The position numbers and the translations under genes were made by a program. A DNA stretch of 28,308 nt. Source: JAXMDT01 sp046348685. GTDB taxonomy: Bacteria; Pseudomonadota; Alphaproteobacteria; Rickettsiales; UBA998. Shown here piece by piece: positions 23,460 to 28,308 of this stretch (within the stretch, counting starts at the first letter, position 1; the number at the start of each line of letters is the position of its first letter). The DNA lies in assembly GCA_046348685.1 (NCBI GenBank), contig JAXMDT010000019.1, positions 1 through 28,308 on the forward strand, read 5' to 3'. The notes beneath the pieces were generated by a model that did no database searches, was not told the origin of the DNA, and worked only from the letters and a program-made list of their open reading frames with translations.

Positions 23460-25198
23460 GCTTAATCGAATTCAGCCGAAAAGCGTATATCCTTCCCTGC
23501 CCCGGCGGTCCGACCGCGTCGCTCAATTCAACAGAGTTCGGCATGGGCGACGATTGCAATGCCGCTGCTCCAACCATGCCGGATCTGATCGCAGTGAATG
23601 CCGGTACGAATCAGGAAGTATGGATCGGAAGCGCGCCGACGCGCATGCTCAATCTGCCCGACAGTTACATGTTTGATGGCTGGGGCAACCGGATTCGCTA
23701 TGCGGTGATTAAAAAGCTCGCGACTGGCCCGGACGATGTTATTCACTATATCCCCGATACCTATATTACGAACGGCGTCATTCAAATCCTCGATGGCTAC
23801 GGGCAGCAGATCATGCCGGTCAACGACCGCAGCATTATTGGCTTTGCACTGGTAAGCTTCGGCAAGGATAGCAAAGGTGCGCAGAAACGCAGCGGCGTGA
23901 CCAGCGATGCGACATGCCCGGCAAACAGCACGGTAAAAGGCGAAGAAAATTGTGACGACGATGCGGTGTTCGTTGACGCGTCCTACAACGACGGAACCGT
24001 AGCAGCGGAATATTACGATGATGTCATCCGCTGGCAGCAACTGTATGCTTTGAAGCCCTCTCCGGATGAATCAGCCGTTTGCACTCTGCCCGGCAGCACA
24101 GACCTGCCGAGGCTGGCATCGGGATATTTCTATAGTTGCGTCATTGATGGTGACGGTAAACTTTACTGCTGGGGAAGAAATGACGTTGGGCAGGTCGGCA
24201 ACGGCACCAGCGGGAACTCCTGTTACCCTTCTGCAAGCGGCAACTGCGAGGTGCCGGATCAAATCACTGCTTTCGATGACTGGCAGACCGTCGATGCCGA
24301 CTATCTCCACACATGCGCCATCCGCGATAACGGAAAGCTTTATTGCTGGGGTGATAATTCGCATGGCGGGCTTGGCCGTGGCAATACGACCGATAGCACA
24401 GTGCCGGTTCTGATTGATGGGCAGTCGCATGACATCACGGACTGGGTTCAGGTTTCCGTCGATGGCGACGCCACCTGCGCGCTGCGTCGTAATGGCGAAG
24501 CGTATTGCTGGGGGTTCAACGATGCGGGCCAGACGGGAGACGGCACCACGACGGAGCGGCGCTGGCCGACAAAAGTTTCCGGCTCGCAATGGTCGTTTAT
24601 TTCAACATCCGATAAGCACGCATGCGGTGTGCGCTGCGGTCATGCGTATTGCTGGGGAGATGGCAGCAACGGAAAGCTCGGCAACGGCAGTACTGCTGAT
24701 AGAATACTTCCTACGGAGGTAGCAGGCGGCATTACAGACTGGATTCAGGTCTCCACGGATGCACAAATGACGTGCGGTCTCAGGGCAAATGGCAAAATTC
24801 TCTGCTGGGGCGATAATACGCATGGCGCATTGGGCAATGGCGGTGGGTCTAACAGTTCGGTTCCTGTGCCCTTGGAAGGCGATATTGCTAGTTTTACAAA
24901 TCTTGACGTCGGAGGATATGGCGGCTGCGCCCTGCATACGAACGATGAACTTTACTGCTGGGGCAGCAATCAATATGGTCAGCTTGGCACGAACAATGCG
25001 CCGGCGGATAGTCCCATTCCCGTCCAGGTGCCGGGTCATTGGATACAAATGAGCACAACAGCGCAGGATGTGTGCGGCGTGAAAGATAATTTCAAGGGTT
25101 ATTGCTGGGGCCGTAACCGCAATTTTGAAGGCGGCAATGGAACGAATACCATGAATGATTCTCCTGCAGCCATCACAGAAGCACCTTTAAACTTCTGA
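23447..25198 (+). CDS. RCC1-repeat propeller protein, first paralogue (pilin leader out of frame)
   Basis: The open frame gives 583 residues but lacks the pilin-like leader, which is read in another frame just upstream. Its first part (LPCPGG, DDCNAAAPTMPDLIAVN, VWIGSAPTRMLNLPDSYMFD, DGWGNRIRYAVI) is the extracellular domain often found behind alphaproteobacterial prepilin leaders. From about residue 222 to the end lie seven RCC1-like blades, each with a cysteine pair in the pattern SC-x(10)-LYCWG-N-GQ-GNG. A seven-blade beta-propeller held by disulfides is likely, outside the cell or in the periplasm. The protein is about 60% identical by eye to the next gene. If the frame lesions are real, this product is probably not exported, and the locus is a pseudogene from 23301 to 25198. 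Confidence 0.75.
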   Translation: MPSVSLIEFSRKAYILPCPGGPTASLNSTEFGMGDDCNAAAPTMPDLIAVNAGTNQEVWIGSAPTRMLNLPDSYMFDGWGNRIRYAVIKKLATGPDDVIHYIPDTYITNGVIQILDGYGQQIMPVNDRSIIGFALVSFGKDSKGAQKRSGVTSDATCPANSTVKGEENCDDDAVFVDASYNDGTVAAEYYDDVIRWQQLYALKPSPDESAVCTLPGSTDLPRLASGYFYSCVIDGDGKLYCWGRNDVGQVGNGTSGNSCYPSASGNCEVPDQITAFDDWQTVDADYLHTCAIRDNGKLYCWGDNSHGGLGRGNTTDSTVPVLIDGQSHDITDWVQVSVDGDATCALRRNGEAYCWGFNDAGQTGDGTTTERRWPTKVSGSQWSFISTSDKHACGVRCGHAYCWGDGSNGKLGNGSTADRILPTEVAGGITDWIQVSTDAQMTCGLRANGKILCWGDNTHGALGNGGGSNSSVPVPLEGDIASFTNLDVGGYGGCALHTNDELYCWGSNQYGQLGTNNAPADSPIPVQVPGHWIQMSTTAQDVCGVKDNFKGYCWGRNRNFEGGNGTNTMNDSPAAITEAPLNF

Positions 25199-25205
25199 TT
25201 TTTTT
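25176..25205 (+). terminator. Candidate Rho-independent terminator at the end of the first RCC1 gene
   Basis: CAGAAG pairs with CTTCTG over a 10-base loop, and a run of seven T follows. The stem includes the last codons and the stop codon. The stem is short, so strength is doubtful, but the placement suggests that the second paralogue has its own promoter in the AT-rich 65-bp gap. Confidence 0.45.
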
Positions 25206-25263
25206 AAGTTTTGCATAATATACCACCATAAATCACCGTGATTAATTAATAGTTTATTAATGT

Positions 25264-27210
25264 ATGTCTCTTAAGATTAATCTTATGTCTGTTTCAAAAC
25301 GGTCCGCTGGTTTTTCACTGCTCGAATTAGCAGTTGTCTTAACAATCGTCGGTTCTATGGCGGGAGGCATGCTTGCCCTCGCCAATAAAAAAATCGATCA
25401 GAATAAATACGACGTCACCATCGAGCGTATGAACGCCATCGATAAGGCGCTTACCGCGTTTAGCAAAAAAGGAAGATTATTACCTTGTCCCGCCAGCACG
25501 ACTGCAGCGCCAAATACCGCTAATTTTGGCGTCAGCGACGATTGCACTGCGGGCGCGCCGGCATTGCCGGGAGTAGTTGCCGTAAACACCGGCGCAAATG
25601 ACGAAGTCTGGATGGGCATAGTGCCGACGCGTACGCTCAATCTTCCCGACGACATGATGTATGACGGCTGGGGTGATCGAATCCGTTACAGCGTCATTAA
25701 GAACCTTGCTTCTTCATCGAGTAATTTTTCTTCCTTCCTCGCTTCTAATACTACGGGCGGCATCCAGATTATGGATGGCTACGGAAATCAGGTGCTACCG
25801 AGTTCCAATGAAAGCGTTGTTGCCTACGTTCTCGTCAGTTACGGGAAGGATAGCAAAGGCGCCATCAATCGTTCAGGCGCGGCAACGGGTGTTAGCTGCC
25901 CGGCGAGCAGCACAGTAAAGAGCGAAGAGAACTGCGATAACGACGCCGTTTTCAACGATGCTTCCTACAACGATGGTACCGTCGCGGCGCAGCAGTTTGA
26001 CGATATTGTGCGCTGGAAACCGCTGTACCGTCTTCAATCCGCGTCCGTGTTATCAAGCAATGCCAGCTCATGCAGAACGGTAAACGTCGATAACGCACAC
26101 CTCTCGCAAGGCTATCAATATAGCTGCGCGATTGATACCAACGGTGAGCTTTATTGCTGGGGCAATAATTTTTACGGCCAGACAGGAAACGGCACCACGG
26201 GCAATGGCTGCTCGACAGCAACGGGTAACTGCAACATCCCGACCAAAGTGGGAACTGCGACGGATTGGAAAGCGGTAGATGGAGACTTTGGACACACTTG
26301 CGGCATACGCGGTAGTGGCGAGCTCTATTGCTGGGGTAATAATTCCGGTGGCCAGCTTGGTCAGGGAAATACAGCGGCGAGTGCAACACCTATCCTAGTG
26401 GATGGCCAGGCCCATAACATTATGGACTGGGCTAAAGTCTCGGTAGATGCCGATATTCTTAATAGCCCGAAAGGTCGCACCTGCGCCTTGCGCTCTAATG
26501 GTGAAGCGTATTGCTGGGGAGAAAACTCCAATAATGAAATCGGTGATGGCACTACCACCCAGCGCAACTGGCCTACCAAGCTTGAAGGCGAAGGATGGAC
26601 GGACATTACGGCTTCGGATGACCACGCATGCGGCATACGCTGCGGACATGCCTACTGCTGGGGTAATGGCGCTAATGGACGCCTGGGTAATGGCAGTACA
26701 ACAAGCGCCACCACACCCACTGAGGTTAGTGGCGGCTATACGGACTGGATTTCGATCAGCGCTGACGGCGGATCAACCTGTGGCATCCGCTCTAATGGCA
26801 GGGCATATTGCTGGGGCCAGAACGGTCAGGGTCAATTAGGCGACAATACGTTGGTTGATAAAAACGTTCCGACTGAAGTTTACGGTAATTATGCTGATTG
26901 GGTCAGCATTATCGCCGGCGGCGGTTTGACGTGCGGTATCCGCAACGTAGACCAGCTCTATTGCTGGGGTAATAACCAATATGGCGCGGTTGGCAACAGC
27001 ACAAGTCCCACAGATGCACAAATCCCTGCCCTCGTTGCCGGTAGCTGGCAGGAATTCGATACCGGCGGCGGCAATGGCGTCTGTGCCATCAAAAATACCG
27101 ATAGCAAAGCCTATTGCTGGGGGCGCAACCTGAGATATGATGTAGGCGACAATACGACCACCCAGCGCAATGCGCCACGGCTCGTCAACGCCGCACCGCT
27201 CAATTTTTAA
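25264..27210 (+). CDS. Pilin-leader RCC1-propeller protein, second (intact) paralogue
   Basis: This 648-residue protein begins with a type III (prepilin) signal: a basic leader MSLKINLMSVSKRSAG, probable cleavage after Gly16, then FSLLELAVVLTIVG with the glutamate at mature position 5. Residues about 55-265 form the extracellular domain described for the upstream paralogue. Residues about 278-648 form seven RCC1-like blades, each with a CWG-type cysteine pair. The fourth blade is short and has an extra cysteine (CGIRCGHAYCWG), also in the paralogue. ATG 25285 is an alternative start giving a 9-residue leader. I infer a minor pilin or pseudopilin with a large propeller at its tip, possibly for adhesion or binding. 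No pilus assembly genes are in view. Confidence 0.85.
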   Translation: MSLKINLMSVSKRSAGFSLLELAVVLTIVGSMAGGMLALANKKIDQNKYDVTIERMNAIDKALTAFSKKGRLLPCPASTTAAPNTANFGVSDDCTAGAPALPGVVAVNTGANDEVWMGIVPTRTLNLPDDMMYDGWGDRIRYSVIKNLASSSSNFSSFLASNTTGGIQIMDGYGNQVLPSSNESVVAYVLVSYGKDSKGAINRSGAATGVSCPASSTVKSEENCDNDAVFNDASYNDGTVAAQQFDDIVRWKPLYRLQSASVLSSNASSCRTVNVDNAHLSQGYQYSCAIDTNGELYCWGNNFYGQTGNGTTGNGCSTATGNCNIPTKVGTATDWKAVDGDFGHTCGIRGSGELYCWGNNSGGQLGQGNTAASATPILVDGQAHNIMDWAKVSVDADILNSPKGRTCALRSNGEAYCWGENSNNEIGDGTTTQRNWPTKLEGEGWTDITASDDHACGIRCGHAYCWGNGANGRLGNGSTTSATTPTEVSGGYTDWISISADGGSTCGIRSNGRAYCWGQNGQGQLGDNTLVDKNVPTEVYGNYADWVSIIAGGGLTCGIRNVDQLYCWGNNQYGAVGNSTSPTDAQIPALVAGSWQEFDTGGGNGVCAIKNTDSKAYCWGRNLRYDVGDNTTTQRNAPRLVNAAPLNF

Positions 27211-27285
27211 GTCTTCCCACTTGTAAAACAGGTCCTATTTCGCATGCCTGCAAGCAAAATCAGGGAAAAGCGCTTGAGGTTAAGC

Positions 27286-27291
27286 TATAAT
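27286..27291 (+). promoter_or_regulatory. -10 element of the tRNA-Arg promoter
   Basis: A perfect TATAAT lies 20 bp before the mature 5' end of the tRNA, so transcription would start close to the gene. A good -35 element at 16-18 bp spacing is not visible; TTGAGG at 27274 is too close. Confidence 0.55.
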
Positions 27292-27311
27292 ACCGGGTAA
27301 ACACGCGTTGG

Positions 27312-27388
27312 GTGCCCGTAGCTCAGCTGGATAGAGCATCTGCCTTCTAAGCAGACGGTCGGGGGTTCGAATCCCTCCGGGCACGCCA
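27312..27388 (+). tRNA. tRNA-Arg (anticodon TCT)
   Basis: A 77-base cloverleaf folds cleanly. The acceptor stem is GTGCCCG with CGGGCAC, the D-arm is GCTC-AGCTGGATA-GAGC, and the anticodon stem is TCTGC with GCAGA around loop CTTCTAA (anticodon TCT, reading AGA/AGG). The T-arm is GGGGG-TTCGAAT-CCCTC, and the discriminator G is followed by an encoded CCA. A TATAAT box lies just upstream. No copy of its 3' end is seen elsewhere in the window, so there is no sign of an integrated element. Confidence 0.97.
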
Positions 27389-27390
27389 TA

Positions 27391-27924
27391 TTACTTCATC
27401 TGCGGAAGCATGCGTTTGAGCACGCCATCTTGTAAAATGAAATGATGAAACAATGCCGCCGCGATATGAACGGCAATAGTAACTAGAAGGACTTTGCCTA
27501 TTACTTCATGTATCTGCATCAGCAATCTTGCGGGTACAGCACCTTTTTCGAGAATAGCCGGAATGGAAATGCCGCCGGCGAGCGTGAGGCTTTTCCCGTT
27601 ACCGAGTTTACTGACGATTCCGAGAAGCGGCTGCAATAAAAGAAGGCCATACAGCAAACCATGCATGTAGGCCGCGCCCCGCTCAAGCCATGTCTTTTTA
27701 TGTTTGGCTAAAAGAAACTTCCATACGCACATAAGGCGGCATAGGGTTAATATTAAAATCACTACCCCGAGTGTCAGGTGGAGCCTGTAATTGGAAACAC
27801 CAAGCCCGGGAAGGCGATTGCCGAAATAAAAACCTGTGTAGAGCAACATAAGAACGACAGGTGCACTGATCCAATGCATAGTGCGGCGATAGCGGGAATA
27901 ATGAATTAACATCTCATGGTGCAT
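27391..27924 (-). CDS. Cytochrome b561-type membrane protein
   Basis: This 177-residue protein has four membrane helices and the histidine pattern of di-haem b561 (CybB/YceJ-like) proteins: His17 in helix 1 (RRTMHWISAP), His49 in helix 2 (RLHLTLG), and His139 and His153 in helix 4 (QIHEVIGK, AVHIAAALFHH). Such proteins carry electrons between quinol and a periplasmic partner; in Escherichia coli CybB acts as a superoxide:ubiquinone oxidoreductase. The partner is unknown here. Starts at 27924 (MHHEM) and 27912 (MLIHYSRYRR) are both possible. It converges on the tRNA gene with two bases between them, and lies 82 bp downstream of a histidine kinase gene in the same direction. Confidence 0.85.
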   Translation of the reverse strand: MHHEMLIHYSRYRRTMHWISAPVVLMLLYTGFYFGNRLPGLGVSNYRLHLTLGVVILILTLCRLMCVWKFLLAKHKKTWLERGAAYMHGLLYGLLLLQPLLGIVSKLGNGKSLTLAGGISIPAILEKGAVPARLLMQIHEVIGKVLLVTIAVHIAAALFHHFILQDGVLKRMLPQMK

Positions 27925-28006
27925 ATATTTATTTTTACCTGCGAAGCTGAAGCAAATCTTAAGTCTCTATTATATTGCTGAAACGCTCGCAGGCCGGAAT
28001 TCAGAT

Positions 28007-28308
28007 TTACTTTTTCCAGTAGAGCGTCGCCTTTAATCCGCCCTGCGGTTGGTTGGAAAGCTGCAATGTTGCGTTCAATATTTCGGCAGCGCGGGATACG
28101 ATTGTCAGCCCCAGCCCCGAGCCCGTTTCGCGGTTACCGGGCACGCGGTAAAAGCGGTCCGTCACAAAAGCAAGTTTATCCTCAGGAATACCTGGGCCGG
28201 AATCCGTAATGGAAAGGCTTTGGTCGTCGATAGAAATACGAATCGTGCCTTTGACCGGTGTGTATTTTATGGCGTTGGTGAGCAGATTGCGCAGCGCCAC
28301 ATTGAGTA
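28007..28308 (-). CDS. Sensor histidine kinase, C-terminal part
   Basis: Only the last 100 codons are inside the window; the gene continues past the right edge. It is the ATP-binding HATPase_c domain of a two-component sensor. The N-box is NLLTNAIKYTP, the G1 box DSGPGIPEDK, the F-box-like stretch VTDRFYRVPG, and the G2 box GSGLGLTIV. The end (GGLKATLYWKK) is the usual close of the domain. The signal sensed, the membrane part and the response regulator cannot be seen. A GTG at 28300 lies inside the N-box and is not a true start. Confidence 0.9.
   Translation of the reverse strand, partial: LNVALRNLLTNAIKYTPVKGTIRISIDDQSLSITDSGPGIPEDKLAFVTDRFYRVPGNRETGSGLGLTIVSRAAEILNATLQLSNQPQGGLKATLYWKK

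Noticed and set aside
23458..23473. Adjacent AAGCTT and GAATTC sites, as in a cloning polylinker
   Set aside because: The bases encode residues that match the intact paralogue (LIEFS), so they are native sequence rather than vector; the coincidence does fall at a frame lesion and is covered there.
27274..27279. TTGAGG as a -35 box for the tRNA gene
   Set aside because: Only six bases separate it from TATAAT, far below the 16-18 needed.
27312..27388. tRNA-Arg as an attachment site of a genomic island
   Set aside because: No direct repeat of its 3' end and no integrase are seen in the window.

Overview
The window reads as chromosomal DNA of a Gram-negative bacterium, most likely an alphaproteobacterium outside the well-studied orders. 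The reasons are the lgt-midA-pgeF cluster, a HolC-type chi subunit next to pepA, a UbiK/BMFP protein, and the LPS export and heptose genes lptFG and hldD. Base composition is moderate (a little above 50% GC by eye), with one clearly AT-rich gene at 6523-7011. I see no transposase, phage gene or CRISPR array. Names rest on recalled family motifs; no database search was run.

Left part (1-7011): lptF and the start of lptG run leftward, back to back with pepA. pepA overlaps a small secreted eight-cysteine protein, which overlaps holC. Isocitrate lyase (aceA) and ubiK run leftward, and a 15-bp palindrome lies just before aceA. hldD runs rightward and meets an unrecognised AT-rich gene tail to tail.

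Middle (7068-15775): lgt, midA and pgeF overlap, and ilvE and acsA follow. acsA and aceA together give acetate activation and the first glyoxylate-shunt step. Two kinds of intergenic palindromic repeat flank acsA, and a related 24-bp hairpin appears to be inserted in frame inside acsA. A leftward operon then codes for an SDR oxidoreductase, a ChrA-type chromate transporter and a DUF318-type metal permease. The permease's likely N-terminus is in frame but has no ordinary start codon.

Zinc operon (15842-18865): a Fur/Zur-type regulator, a previously easy-to-miss 31-residue membrane peptide, and znuC, znuB and znuA are all leftward. The first four are chained by overlapping stop and start codons (TGATG or ATGA). 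A perfect 6-3-6 palindrome resembling Zur boxes sits directly upstream of the regulator.

Right part (19013-28308): an RND efflux adaptor and pump run rightward. Next come two tandem paralogues that join a type IV pilin-like N-terminus to a seven-blade RCC1-like propeller with one cysteine pair per blade. The first paralogue has its pilin leader cut off from the propeller by two small frame lesions; the second is intact. A tRNA-Arg(TCT), a cytochrome b561-type protein and the C-terminal end of a sensor histidine kinase close the window. The paired pilin-propeller proteins are the most unusual content.
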